Positions 46,354-55,694 of a DNA stretch of 64,000 nt are shown piece after piece. Positions within the stretch are counted from its first letter, which is position 1, and each line of letters starts with the position of its first letter. The notes below the pieces were generated by a model. That model was not told where the DNA came from, ran no database searches, and saw nothing but the letters and a program-made list of their open reading frames with translations. The translations under genes were made by a program, and so were the position numbers. This DNA is from Chersky-840 sp035604715 (GTDB lineage: Bacteria; Actinomycetota; Acidimicrobiia; Acidimicrobiales; UBA8190): contig CAVSWP010000011.1 of NCBI GenBank assembly GCA_963731665.1, positions 1,116,001 to 1,180,000 on the forward strand. Direction: 5' to 3'.

Positions 46354-46443
46354 ACGCAACCGACGTCGCCTCCCGATGCCACGCAACTTCGAAGATCCGA
46401 CAGGCTCGGCGATCTCATTCACGAGTCCGAAGTGGCTGCGTGA
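46354..46443 (+). pseudogene. bare C-terminal tail of IS transposase
   Basis: Only ATQLRRSDRLGDLIHESEVAA and a stop remain of the transposase family in this window, on the plus strand. The distance from the stop to the terminal repeat (46451) is the same as at 42166-42196. The rest of 46164-46353 is unassigned. Confidence 0.7.
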
Positions 46444-46450
46444 GACCTAC

Positions 46451-46472
46451 GGATGAGGTTTTCGGCACAGGG
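46451..46472. mobile_element. transposon terminal repeat
   Basis: GGATGAGGTTTTCGGCACAG plus two bases, in the outward orientation expected just after the transposase tail ending at 46443. The outer bases have drifted. Confidence 0.6.
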
Positions 46473-46513
46473 CGCCATCGTCAGCTGAGAAACGTTCACT
46501 ACTGTGACCAAAA

Positions 46514-47791
46514 ATGGCCAGGACACAAACGCCGGGCACCGGCCCCGGCGCCGAGCATCGTGGTCGGCGGCTCACCAAGGCGAGCGAAGGCCGACTTCGC
46601 GCGCTCGGTGAGCGGACCCCGGCTCTGAGCGCCGACATACTCAGGACCATCGCCAAGGAGCGGGCCGAGCGCGCGGGACGATACGTCCTCGGGGGGGTCG
46701 TGGCGGTGCTCGTCGGAGCCCTTCTCGGTCTGCAGTGGTTCCGCCCGGTGCCCTCCCCGGTGTTCCGCTCCACCGTGTCGATGTCGGTGCGTCTCCCGGG
46801 ATCGCTTCCTTCGCTGCCGTGGCCGACCACGGGTTCAGCGGCACTGTCGGTAGAGGGAGCCGGGAGTCTCGGGCACGTGGGGAGCACCCGCCCCGCCCCT
46901 ATCGCCGGCCTCGCGACGGTCATGACGGCCTATGTCGTCCTCCAGGACCATCCGCTGGTCCCCGGTGCCGCTGGAGCCGCTATCCCCCTGACGGCGGCGA
47001 CGATCGCCGCCGCCCAGGCCGAGGTGGCCACGCAACAGGCGGTGGTCCCCGTGGTGGCCGGCGAGACATTGACCGAGCTCCAGGCCCTGGAAGGCCTGCT
47101 CGTCGCGCAGGGGAACGACATCGCCACCCTGCTCGCCGACTGGGACGCTTCGAGCACGGCGGCCTTCGTGGCCAAGATGAACACCGCTGCCCATGCGCTC
47201 GGCCTCGGCTCCACCACGTTCACCGACCCGAGCGGGTTGGACCCGGGGTCCGTGAGCACGCCGGCCGACTTGATCCGGCTGGGTGAGGCGGCCATGGCGA
47301 TCCCCGCCTTCCGGCAGATCGTGGCCACGGCGCAGGTGACCCTGCCTCTGGCCGGACTGGTCTACAACCTCGACTTCGATCTCGGTCATGACGGGATCGT
47401 CGGCATCAAGACCGGATCCGACGCCGCGGCCGGCGGGTGCTTTCTCTTCTTGGCCCAGCAGAACGTGGGTGCGAAGAGCACGACCCTTCTCGGGGCGGTG
47501 CTCGGTCAGCAGACGATCAGTCCCAACGACGCCGCCGTCGACGTTGCCGACGCTTTGGCGAGGGCCGCTTTCGCCGCCATCAGCACGTTCCGCCCCTTTC
47601 CGTCGGGGCAGCTGGTGGGGCGGATCGTGACCTCCTGGGGCACGTCGGTACCGGTGACGGCATCGAAGGCGTCGGGCCTGGTCGGCTGGCCCGGCCTGAG
47701 AGTGCCTGTCCAGGTGCACGTGGGGGCGTTGCCGTCGACAATCGCCAGCGGCGCCTCCATCGGCGTGCTCAGAGTCGCCCCCGGCGGCTAG
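46514..47791 (+). CDS. D-alanyl-D-alanine carboxypeptidase (S11) homologue without SxxK
   Basis: 425 residues with a transmembrane anchor at about 57-76. The S11 fold is plain: MTAYVVLQDHPL, FVAKMNTAAHALGLGSTTFTD, DPGSVSTPADLIRLG and the third motif GIKTGSDAAAGGC. But the first motif, normally PIASxxK, reads PIAGLATVM: Ser is Gly132 and Lys is Thr135. The second motif has QGN instead of SGN. A catalytic D,D-carboxypeptidase is thus excluded; a cell-wall-binding or structural role is more likely. The Ser-to-Gly and Lys-to-Thr changes lie in an intact frame, so sequencing error is unlikely. Confidence 0.88.
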   Translation: MARTQTPGTGPGAEHRGRRLTKASEGRLRALGERTPALSADILRTIAKERAERAGRYVLGGVVAVLVGALLGLQWFRPVPSPVFRSTVSMSVRLPGSLPSLPWPTTGSAALSVEGAGSLGHVGSTRPAPIAGLATVMTAYVVLQDHPLVPGAAGAAIPLTAATIAAAQAEVATQQAVVPVVAGETLTELQALEGLLVAQGNDIATLLADWDASSTAAFVAKMNTAAHALGLGSTTFTDPSGLDPGSVSTPADLIRLGEAAMAIPAFRQIVATAQVTLPLAGLVYNLDFDLGHDGIVGIKTGSDAAAGGCFLFLAQQNVGAKSTTLLGAVLGQQTISPNDAAVDVADALARAAFAAISTFRPFPSGQLVGRIVTSWGTSVPVTASKASGLVGWPGLRVPVQVHVGALPSTIASGASIGVLRVAPGG

Positions 47792-48721
47792 AACATCGAC
47801 GTGGTCCTGCGGGGCTCGCGCCGCCTCCCAGGCCCCTCGGCGATCTGGCGGCTCACGCGCTTGTAGCCGTGGAGCCAGTCTTTCGATGTTCTCGAGCACG
47901 AAGGCGTCAGTTCCCACTCCGTTGCGTACCGTCCCTGCCGGCACTGGCCCGGGGGCTGCCAGGTGAACCACTGGAACCGCCCGACCGCAATCGCGTAAGG
48001 CCAGGCTGTTGCGTCTTCTCCGACAGAATCGTCCAGCCGACGATGGTGGACGTCACAATCGGCCTGCCCGTGAAGGGGAAGCGGTATTACTCGGACCCGA
48101 TGCCCCCTCGGGGTCGGAGCAACTAACGCCACAATGGGCGGTCCGCCTGCCGATGCGGTCGCCCCTGGCCCCTCCACCGGGAGCGCCCGAAAGCCCCAGT
48201 TATCTCATCGAACTGCGTGCACTTCCTGCAGGTTGGGAGGGCTTTCGGGATGGGGAGAGCCGTGTCGATGCGGAGTCCGCACTTGCTTCGACCCGTAACG
48301 GCGGACTGGATGTGCTGGACGGTAGGCGGGTCATCAGAGGGGATCAAGCCGTAGATAGAACGCGACACCATGGGTTCAACGGTACGCCGATGCCTGCCGT
48401 CGGCCAGAGTCCTTGGACCTCTGCCTTCTTATTACCGCACGGATTTCTTGAGTGTCGCCTGCTGCCTGTCGTGAGCAGGGTTGTCCCTTGGCATGACCGA
48501 GCGATACCACCTGCGGGAGCAAGTGCGGGTTGTTGGCCCACGCGTGATCGTCCATCGTCAAGGGCAGCCAGGCCTAGCTCCTGGGAGGGCCGGAGCCGTA
48601 GCGACCTCGACCATCGATGAGACCGTCAACTTCTATGGAGAATCGTTCGAGCTTTTCGAGAAATGCTTCCTTTGTGGTGGGGTCATCTCCCGAGTCCTTG
48701 TTCTGTCTTGTCACCCAGACC
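47792..48721. other. gap with no supported gene
   Basis: About 930 bp. Several frames overlap but none shows a family motif or ribosome site. A minus-strand run DDPTTKEAFLEKLERFSIEV at 48590-48700 looks protein-like and may be a degraded small gene, unassigned. Confidence 0.4.
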
Positions 48722-48929
48722 GGGGAGGGTGGTTGTCCGGCGCATGACCGACCAAGCTGTCTGCGCCATCCTCCAAGGCCCGCGCCGCCAAGGCCAATGT
48801 GCAAGCCTTCTCGCCCCCTGACCTGCGCCGCTCCGCGTGTCGGACGTCCTCGATGCCGGGGTCGATATCTCCGCGGTGCAGCGTTTCGTGGGACACGACA
48901 ACGTGACCACCACGGCCCAAGCTAAGTGA
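48722..48929 (+). pseudogene. tyrosine recombinase (integrase) fragment 1
   Basis: Frames read RRMTDQAVCAILQG, then NVQAFSPPDLRRS, then after a 1-base slip VSDVLDAGVDISAVQRFVGH and DNVTTTAQAK-stop. This is the catalytic end of phage-type integrases: DLRR holds an active Arg and VGH the second His box. The nucleophile Tyr is lost (AQAK where ARYD is expected). The N-terminal half is absent. Confidence 0.8.
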
Positions 48930-48988
48930 CCGGCGTGACACTCGCCGCAAGGCTTAGACTGTTTGGGAGGCGGGCGAGAGAGGTCGCC

Positions 48989-49333
48989 GTGGCGAAGTAC
49001 CTCGTGCAAGTGGGTTATACGGCAGAGGCGTGGGCCGCCATGAGTCGTGAGCCGCAGAGCGTCATCGAGCGGGTGCGACCATCGGCAGAGGCACTGGGCG
49101 GGACGATCGAGAGCCTGTTCTTCTGCTTTGGCGACTATGACCTCGTCGGAATCGTCGACTTCCCCGATAACCGGGCCGCCGCCGCCTGGTCCATGGCAGT
49201 AAGCAGCGGCGGCGACGTGCACGCGTTCAAGACGACGACGCTGCTCACCGTCGAGGAAGGCGTGCACGCCCTGGACCAGGCGTCGGCGGCTGCCCACGCT
49301 CATCACCGCCCGCGGCCTTCCACGCCATCTTGA
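48989..49333 (+). CDS. GYD domain protein
   Basis: 114 residues from GTG at 48989, preceded by GAGAGAGG. YLVQVGYTAEAWAAM at the N-terminus, LGGTIESLFFCFGDYDLVGIV with the name-giving GDYD, and AVSSGGDVHAFKTTTLLTVEE are the GYD family blocks: a ferredoxin-like alpha/beta fold of unknown function. It lies between two integrase 3'-end fragments, so it may be a cassette gene carried by recombinase activity. Confidence 0.88.
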   Translation: MAKYLVQVGYTAEAWAAMSREPQSVIERVRPSAEALGGTIESLFFCFGDYDLVGIVDFPDNRAAAAWSMAVSSGGDVHAFKTTTLLTVEEGVHALDQASAAAHAHHRPRPSTPS

Positions 49334-49349
49334 CCAGCCTTGGGGTTCT

Positions 49350-49433
49350 AGCGTCGTGCAGCGCTTCGTCGGGCACGCCAACGTGACCACGACGGCGAGA
49401 TATGACCGACGAGGTGAAGGCAGGTGCTTGTGA
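49350..49433 (+). pseudogene. tyrosine recombinase (integrase) fragment 2
   Basis: SVVQRFVGHANVTTTARYDRR and a short tail to the stop at 49431-49433. It includes the second His box and the nucleophile Tyr (ARYD). At DNA level it repeats 48881-48917 (GCGCTTCGTCGGGCACGCCA against the near-identical first copy). Only the last ~28 codons are present. Confidence 0.8.
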
Positions 49434-49941
49434 CCATCGTCCCTGGCGGCACGGGTGCAAGAGGGCGACACTGTCCTGGTGCGGTCGCCGCTGACCTCTG
49501 GGGTGACAGCCGACCACTGCCGTGGCATCCAGGAGAATGGGGGCGGGACGGAAGAGGGTGATGTCGTGGGCCTGCATTCGGTCTCAGGTGACGTAAAGAC
49601 GGCGAACCAATCGCGTTTCGGGCCGGGGAGGTCGTCTCCGATCCCGCCGAGGCCGCCCCCGATTCCTCCTTGGCCTCCCCCGATTCCCCCAGAACCCCCG
49701 ATTCCGCCCGAACCGACGCCTCCGCCCTTACCACCTCCGATGCCGCCGTTCCCCGTGCCCCCGGAACCACCGGTCCCCCCTGAGCTGCGCCGTGACTTGA
49801 GGTGACTGCTCGTGGCTCAAGTTGGCATCGATCCGGATTTTCGAGCTCAGTGAAGAATGATTGACCGCCCCGAGCGTCCGATACCGAGGAGTAGGTTCGG
49901 CCATGACTTCACACCAGACACCTCACAAGGGAAGGTGACCC
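49434..49941. other. gap with Pro-rich low-complexity stretch
   Basis: From 49630 to 49800 the DNA is dominated by CCCCCGATTCC- and CCTCC-type units, read on the plus strand as a Pro/Glu/Ile-rich chain (frame 49455-49805, 116 codons, no ribosome site of note). It may encode a short Pro-rich protein or be simple sequence. No domain is recognisable. Confidence 0.4.
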
Positions 49942-50208
49942 ATGCCCGACGTCGGTGATCGCGTTCGCTTCGCTTCCAGGAAGGTCGACGAGGCGCCCCG
50001 CGAGGGTGTCGTAACGGGCGTCACAGGAGGACTCCTCCGCATCAAGTGGACGACAGGGGAGGAGTCGACGGTCGTGCCCGGCCCCGGTGCGGTCGCCGTC
50101 CTCGGCAAGGTAGGGACATCATCGGGCAAGAAGTCTGCGGCTCCGGCGAAGGCGGCCGAATCGGCCACGAAGTCGGCGAGGAAAGCCACAAAGAAGACGA
50201 CCCCGTAG
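49942..50208 (+). CDS. DUF1918 protein with Lys/Ala-rich tail
   Basis: 88 residues. The small beta-barrel DUF1918 pattern is GDRVRFASRKVDEAPREGVV, LLRIKWTTGEESTVVPGPGA. A histone-like tail rich in Lys and Ala (KKSAAPAKAAESATKSARKA) follows, which is not part of the core family and could bind nucleic acid. GGGAAGGTGACCC precedes the ATG. The role of DUF1918 is unknown. Confidence 0.85.
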   Translation: MPDVGDRVRFASRKVDEAPREGVVTGVTGGLLRIKWTTGEESTVVPGPGAVAVLGKVGTSSGKKSAAPAKAAESATKSARKATKKTTP

Positions 50209-50336
50209 CCTCTTCAGCCTGATATCGGATTATTCCCGGCGCAAGTAGGCTCGATCGGCTGGCTCTTGCCTAGGCATTGTGAAGAGACGCCAGGCGAGGC
50301 TTAGTCTCTTGGCAACCACGGAAGAGGGAGACAAGC

Positions 50337-50552
50337 ATGGCTGAGAGCGTGTACAAGGTCATCGAACTCGTCGGCACCAGCGAGGAATCCTGGGAGAAGG
50401 CTGCCAGCGCGGCGGTGGCCAAGGCGGCTGGGTCACTGCGCGACCTTCGCATTGCCGAAGTGGTCGAACTGGATCTCCAGATCGAGGGTGGGCAAGTCAA
50501 GGCCTACCGAGCCAAGGTCAAGGTGTCATTCAAGTTCGAGAGCGGCGACTGA
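50337..50552 (+). CDS. dodecin
   Basis: 71 residues. Dodecins are dodecameric flavin- or CoA-binding storage proteins. The match runs along the full length: YKVIELVGTSEESWEKAASA, VAKAAGSLRDLRIAEVVELD and the closing YRAKVKVSFKFE. The Trp in SWEKAA is the residue that stacks on the flavin. ATG at 50337 with AGAGGGAG upstream. Stands alone 128 bp behind the DUF1918 gene. Confidence 0.93.
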   Translation: MAESVYKVIELVGTSEESWEKAASAAVAKAAGSLRDLRIAEVVELDLQIEGGQVKAYRAKVKVSFKFESGD

Positions 50553-51015
50553 CTGATCTCCGCCTGAATGGCCGAGCGTGAGGTCGTCAGCATCGTTTGG
50601 TAGGAGGAGCCACCGCATTGTTGTGACCTACGTCACGGGGGAGTCTGACTTTCGCTCGGCTCATCCGCATCACGCGGGTACCAGTAGGGATCACGCGATA
50701 GTCAGGCTTGTCAGGGCAGTGGGATGGGGCGCTCCCTGGCCGGGGTGGTCGCAACCGGCACATCCCGAGGGTCAGCCGAAATGACCCCAGCGCGTAGCAG
50801 TTACAAGAGGCCAACCCGTAGGCGGCAGGCACTTAGAGAGCCAGCCCGCCAAGCTCCCGAGACGCTAGAACCGAAGCCCGGCGTCGCCACAATCATGAAT
50901 CAGGCACATACCGGTCGCTGAGAATCAGTCTCTACGCTGTCGGCTGACCTTCCGCCGACGGGTTGTGGTCCGACGCCTCCTCCACCTCGTAAGGCCCGAA
51001 AACTCGATCCGTCGT
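50553..51015. other. gap leading to IS remnant
   Basis: No gene supported. A drifted copy of the transposon end (GGCCCGAAAACTCGATCC, about 50993-51010) is at its right, adjacent to the transposase stop at 51016, at the same spacing as in the other copies. Confidence 0.45.
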
Positions 51016-51687
51016 TCAAGCTGCGCGCTCGTATTCGTCGATCAGACCTCCCAGCCGGTCACGTCGATGGATGAGCTGCTGGTGGGAGCGCGAGGGCGCT
51101 GCCAACACAGAAAAGGGCAATGCAGGCGCGGGGATCTGCTGGGACAGTCCCTGATGCGGGCGAAAGCCGTTGTAATGCCGGGCGTAGCTGCGAAGGATTC
51201 GTTCAAGATGGCGTGCGTTGACGACGAGCAGGTGATCGAGACACTCAGATCTAACGGTCCGAACGAACCGTTCCGCGTAGGCGTTGGCGTTCGGCGTCCG
51301 GAACGGAGTCATGAGGATCTGGGCACCCTCGGACCGAAAGACCTCGTCGAAGGCCATCACGTACTTCGTGTCACGGTCGCGGGGTACGAACTTGACGTGG
51401 ATCCTCTCGTCGGCCAAATCACCCGCTATGTTCCTGGCCTGCTGGGTGACCCAGCTCGCATTGGGGTGGGCGGTGACCCCAGTGATCCATACCCGCCTGC
51501 GGCCGATCTCAAGAAAGAACAAGACGTAGAGTCGGTGCAGCAACACAGTGTCAACGCTGAAGAAGTCGGTGGCCACGATGTGAGAGGCCTGGGCACGGAT
51601 GAACTCCCGCCACGTGGTGGTTCGGCGAGGTGCTGGCCCGAGTCGGTGATCGAAGAGGATCCGGGCAATGGTGCTGGCGGCCATGTG
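51016..51687 (-). pseudogene. DDE (rve) transposase, 5'-truncated
   Basis: About 224 codons of an IS3/IS481-type transposase. HMAASTIARILFDH (end of the HTH part), then the integrase core with all three acids: ATDFFSVDTV (D), FVPRDRDTKYV (D) and NAYAERFVRTVRSECLDHLL (E), then HYNGFRPHQGL and the tail RRDRLGGLIDEYERAA. The N-terminal DNA-binding half is lost where the sequence abruptly becomes an ABC permease tail at about 51687. No matching promoter or start remains. Confidence 0.88.
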
Positions 51688-51814
51688 GGCCCTCGTGCTC
51701 GGCGGACCGACGAGGACCGACCTCTTGCAGTGCCTTGCCTGGCTCGAGGGCATCGTGATCGTCTTCGCCCCTCTCGGCGCCTGGCGGTGCCGCCACGCGA
51801 TCTCAGGGACCTAG
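51688..51814 (+). pseudogene. C-terminal fragment of ABC-2 permease
   Basis: The frame reads ALVLGGPTRTDLLQCLAWLE and GIVIVFAPLGAWRCRHAISGT-stop. It differs from the end of the permease at 26906-27724 at only a few positions. Everything before ALVLGG is replaced by transposase sequence in the opposite direction. It is thus the junction of an insertion with deletion, or of recombination between repeats. Confidence 0.85.
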
Positions 51815-51885
51815 CTCCAGCGTTCGAATCGGCCAACTTGCCCTCGCCGAGCCGCCCGGGAATTCGGGTGAAATGGTCCTAGTCT

Positions 51886-53313
51886 GTGGTCGTGGAGCAG
51901 CTCGGCGGCCTCGATGCGGCCTTTCTCTACGGCGAGACGCCGACCATGCACCTGCATGTCTGCGGACTGCTGATCCTCGATTCGTCCACGATGCCTTCCG
52001 GCTACTCCTATGACGCCATCCGCACCATGGCCCACGAGCGCTTGCCGAAGATCCCCTCCGTTCGCCAGAAGCTAGCCACTGTGCCACTCAACCTGGCCCG
52101 GCCGTTCTGGATCGACGACCCGGACCTGGACGTCGATCGCCATCTCCATCGGGTCGTCCTCGAGCCCCCGGGCGACGAACGGTCGCTGGCAAATCTCGTC
52201 GGTGACATCGCCAGCTGGCCCCTACGCCGCGACCGCCCCTTGTGGGAACTGTGGGTGATCGAAGGGCTGGCCGATGGACGCGTGGCCATCCTCGTGAAGA
52301 TGCACCATTCGACTATCGACGGCGTATCGGGTGCCAACATGATGGAGCACCTGCTCGACCTCGAACCTGTGCCGCCGCCCCCATCCCTGGCCTCGAATGA
52401 GTGGCGAGCTAAGTCACCGCCGAGCCCCCTCGAGCTACTGGGTCGTGGCCTGGCCACTCGGCTCGCTGAGCCCCTCGAGCTTGCCCGACTTGTGCCGGCA
52501 ACCGCCTACCACCTGGTGACCACCTTGTGGCGGCTCGGACGGCAGGGAGAAAGTGGCGCGCCAACGGCCAAGCCGTTCACTGCGCCGCGCACCCTATTCA
52601 ACGCCACCATCACCGCGCGCCGATCGATCGCCTTTACCGATGTTGCCCTGGCCGACATCAAGAAAGTCAAGGTCGCATTCGGGGTAACTGTCAACGATGT
52701 CGTGACGGCCGTCATGGGTGGCGCCCTTCGTCATTATCTCGAAGATCGTGGCGAACTTCCCGATCGTTCGCTTCTTGCCGCTGCGCCTGTGTCCGTCCTC
52801 GATCAGACCCCCGAACGAGCGGGAATGACCAAGGTCTCGGTGATGTTCTCCACCCTCGCCACCGACGAAAAGGACCCCATCGAACGGCTCCGGACCATCG
52901 CCGCCGCCAACACCCGGGCCAAGGAAATCCATCAGATGGTGGGTGCCGACACGCTCATGCGGTGGGCCGAGCACTTCTGGCTCAACGCCTTCGCCCTCGG
53001 CGCTCGCCTGTACTCGACCCTGCACGCCGCCGACCATCATCGAGTCGTGCACAACCTCATCCTTTCCAACGTGCCTGGTCCACCGATCCCCCTATACATG
53101 GCCGGCGCCCGCCTGGTGGGCCTGTACCCGCTTGGGCCCATCACGGACGGGGCGGGGTTGAATGTGACCGTGTTGTCGGAGGAGGACCGAGTCGGCTTCG
53201 GTGTCATCACGTGCCCCGATCTCGTGCCGCAGGTGTGGGACCTGGCCGACGCGATTCCCGTCGCTCTGGGCGAGCTCGTCGAGGCCGCCGCCCAGATTGG
53301 CCGCGCCCCCTGA
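51886..53313 (+). CDS. WS/DGAT 4 (locus B)
   Basis: 475 residues, GTG start (51886, or 51892). EQLGGLDAAFLYGETPTMHL opens it, HHSTIDG is the active site (about residues 140-146), then NDVVTAVMGGALRHYL and NVPGPPIPLYMAGARLVG with LGPITDGAGLNVTV. It is the intact locus B counterpart of the frameshifted gene at 14372-15846 and converges on a hydrolase gene. Same role: acyl-CoA-dependent ester formation. Confidence 0.94.
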   Translation: MVVEQLGGLDAAFLYGETPTMHLHVCGLLILDSSTMPSGYSYDAIRTMAHERLPKIPSVRQKLATVPLNLARPFWIDDPDLDVDRHLHRVVLEPPGDERSLANLVGDIASWPLRRDRPLWELWVIEGLADGRVAILVKMHHSTIDGVSGANMMEHLLDLEPVPPPPSLASNEWRAKSPPSPLELLGRGLATRLAEPLELARLVPATAYHLVTTLWRLGRQGESGAPTAKPFTAPRTLFNATITARRSIAFTDVALADIKKVKVAFGVTVNDVVTAVMGGALRHYLEDRGELPDRSLLAAAPVSVLDQTPERAGMTKVSVMFSTLATDEKDPIERLRTIAAANTRAKEIHQMVGADTLMRWAEHFWLNAFALGARLYSTLHAADHHRVVHNLILSNVPGPPIPLYMAGARLVGLYPLGPITDGAGLNVTVLSEEDRVGFGVITCPDLVPQVWDLADAIPVALGELVEAAAQIGRAP

Positions 53314-53379
53314 ACGACGTGTGCCCGTGCGCGGCCGGCTGAAACCCCGGACCGTGAAGAGGACTTCGTTCGGGTCGAT

Positions 53380-54837
53380 CTAGGGCTCTGGAAACGAGCT
53401 CGTCATAGCGTCATCGACCAGCTGCCTGACTATGGGGGACCAATAGAAACCCACGTGACCGCCGGCGTAGGCGGCCAAAGTGGGTCGGTTCCAATGCAGC
53501 CAGAGTCGCCGAGCCTGGCCGAAGGTAGACATCCGGTCGGCTAAACCCGCGAAGATATAGCGACGCTCGAAGGGGACCTTGCAGTGCATGGCCAGCGGCG
53601 AAACGACGCTGTGCACGTCGTCCGCCGCTGGCCCCAGGACCCCGAAGTCAGCTGCAAGGCGTGCGCCGTGCGACCCGCTATGCCTGCGAAAGAGGTCGGG
53701 CAGATCGACCACCGGGATGCCGGCGATCACGCATGCCAGATCGTCCTCCAGGGAGGCAACGAGCGCCGCCACGAGTGCTCCCAGCGAGTACCCGATTACA
53801 CCAACGCTCTCCGCACCCTGGGTCTCTCGTAGCCAACGGATGACCCGGCGCACGTCCCAGGTGGCCTGGGCCATGCCGTGCATGCTGTCGACCAGGTCGA
53901 TGGTCATGAGGTCCTCGCCGCGGACTCGGCCCGACGCCCTCGGTCCATGTAGCGGCAGGACCGGCACCACGACGTTGATCCCCCGACGATGCAGCTGCGG
54001 CGTGCGAAATGCCCGCAGATCCATCCATGCGTTGGTGCCCATGCCAAAACCATGTACACAGACCAGCCAGGATCGGTGGCCTCGCCCCGGCGCTCGAGAG
54101 ACCCAAGCGTGCACCGTGTGGTTGGCCTCATGGCTCAACCACCGGCCCCGACCGGCTTCGTCGGAATCGAGCTCCCAGCCACTGGTGAACGTGGTGTGTT
54201 CATAGCCGAGGCCAGGCCCACGTTCGTGCCACGCCCGTACGTCCTCGGGCGCCCCGGGGTTCTGGTGGTAGGAAGCCGGATTATCGATCCACCCACGGGC
54301 GGAGAAGAGCTCCCGCGTGCTCGCCAGGTCGGCCGCTGCCGGCGCGTAGTCGTCGATGTTCGGCAGCAGGTCCGGGTGGTGGAACATGGCGATCAGCACC
54401 TCGTCGAGGTAGGCCTGAAGCGCAAGCGCCGGGGTCGGTCTGACGGGCACGATGCTGTTGTCCTCGCCGGCGCTGGTCGTCCTCCGGTGGCCTCGGGCGA
54501 GGAACAGCCCCACCCGGGGACCCGCTCGCAACACGCCAATCAGGCGCGGATCACTGATCAAGTGCCGAGCACCGGAGTAGAGGCGCGTGGCCAGACCCCA
54601 CGGGGAGAACGATGCGCCGGGAGGTGCCCGGGCCTCGCCACGCGGCCCTGGCGGGATCACGGGACTCGAGGCCGCCTCGGGCTCGGCACCGGACTGGTGT
54701 GAACGTGGCAGGTCGGGCTCGATCGGGACTCCGTTGACTCCAGGGATCGCTGATAAACCATGACACTCATGTGAGCTTATGTGCCCCTGGGCCTTTTCAC
54801 GACTGGCTGACCCCTCCGACCAGACGTCACGCCACAT
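53380..54837 (-). CDS. alpha/beta hydrolase (locus B copy)
   Basis: Up to 485 residues; paralogue of 15951-17345. VCVHGFGMGTNAWMD, elbow IGYSLGALVAAL and GGHVGFYWSP carry the oxyanion loop, nucleophile Ser and His. Conservation with the locus A copy starts at GLSAIPGV (about 54759), so the ATG at 54837 is probably too far upstream, but no good start lies nearer. It ends 66 bp from the end of the convergent WS/DGAT gene. Likely a lipid-ester hydrolase with a family-specific N-terminal ~200 residues. Confidence 0.87.
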   Translation of the reverse strand: MWRDVWSEGSASREKAQGHISSHECHGLSAIPGVNGVPIEPDLPRSHQSGAEPEAASSPVIPPGPRGEARAPPGASFSPWGLATRLYSGARHLISDPRLIGVLRAGPRVGLFLARGHRRTTSAGEDNSIVPVRPTPALALQAYLDEVLIAMFHHPDLLPNIDDYAPAAADLASTRELFSARGWIDNPASYHQNPGAPEDVRAWHERGPGLGYEHTTFTSGWELDSDEAGRGRWLSHEANHTVHAWVSRAPGRGHRSWLVCVHGFGMGTNAWMDLRAFRTPQLHRRGINVVVPVLPLHGPRASGRVRGEDLMTIDLVDSMHGMAQATWDVRRVIRWLRETQGAESVGVIGYSLGALVAALVASLEDDLACVIAGIPVVDLPDLFRRHSGSHGARLAADFGVLGPAADDVHSVVSPLAMHCKVPFERRYIFAGLADRMSTFGQARRLWLHWNRPTLAAYAGGHVGFYWSPIVRQLVDDAMTSSFPEP

Positions 54838-55094
54838 AGAAGTCAGGCCAATGACCCCAGTGCGCCTGAAGGTAGTGAGGCCAGCTCTGCATGGGGTGGA
54901 TCGAGCACGTTTTCATCATCACTGGCACGTTGCGATCGGGGCCACAATTCCCGGGCCCAACGGCTGCCACAGAACACTTTTTGCCGTCCGCATCGGCGGA
55001 TCGGAGACGGCTGCGGTGCTGGGTCGGCTCTGGGATAATCGATCATCACAGGTCCGACTTCGGCTCGATAAGGTTGTGAAGCAGGGGGTATGGC

Positions 55095-55481
55095 ATGAGC
55101 GACATCACTTCGTTCGGCGTTGTTCAGAAGGCTTTGGCCGTCGGTGATCTTGAGGGGTTTGTGAAACTGTGGGATCCCGACGGGGTATGGACCCACTCGG
55201 GCCACTCACAGATCTCTGGACCCCACGCCGGTCACTGGGAGATCGCCGAAATGGTTCGGATCGCACTTGAGGTCAGCGGCGGCACCCTGAAGGCGCAATC
55301 AATCGAGTTGGCCGCTGCTGGTGAGGATTCCGTGCTGGGTTACTTCCAGCTTGACGCTCAACGGCCCGGGGCCAAGATCCATCAGTACGGATTCCAGCGG
55401 TGGGTAGTCCGTAACGGAAAGATCGTGTCGCTCGACACCGTGTACTGCGATCAGGACGAGTTCGACGAGTTCTTCAAGTAG
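55095..55481 (+). CDS. SnoaL-like / NTF2-fold protein (locus B copy)
   Basis: 128 residues. QKALAVGDLEGFVKLWDPDG, a VWTHSGHS strand, a helix IAEMVRIALEVSGG and the sheet VLGYFQLDAQRPG ending QDEFDEFFK. It is the same fold as the gene at 17754-18155, with low but visible similarity (terminal DEFDEF/FDEFWE motif). GGGGGTATGGC precedes the ATG. Ligand unknown. Confidence 0.82.
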   Translation: MSDITSFGVVQKALAVGDLEGFVKLWDPDGVWTHSGHSQISGPHAGHWEIAEMVRIALEVSGGTLKAQSIELAAAGEDSVLGYFQLDAQRPGAKIHQYGFQRWVVRNGKIVSLDTVYCDQDEFDEFFK

Positions 55482-55694
55482 GCAACCTGTCCTGCGAAAC
55501 GTGGAAGCCGAGGGCGTACGGATCGTTCACACATCCGTAGTGCTCGGTCATCTAGACGTCGGCGGCACCGGCGCGCCGGAGGTCTGTCTCTGTCTGGACA
55601 GGAAAGCGGGGACTTCACAGCTCACGAACATGCTGCTCCCGAACCCCTCCGGGGGCTCGACGTTGACCCGAGGGCAATCCCCGCAGCGTGGTCG

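Noticed and set aside
44637..46418. 593-codon minus-strand frame
   Set aside because: Antisense to the APC permease; composition rich in Gly, Arg and His as expected for a shadow frame.
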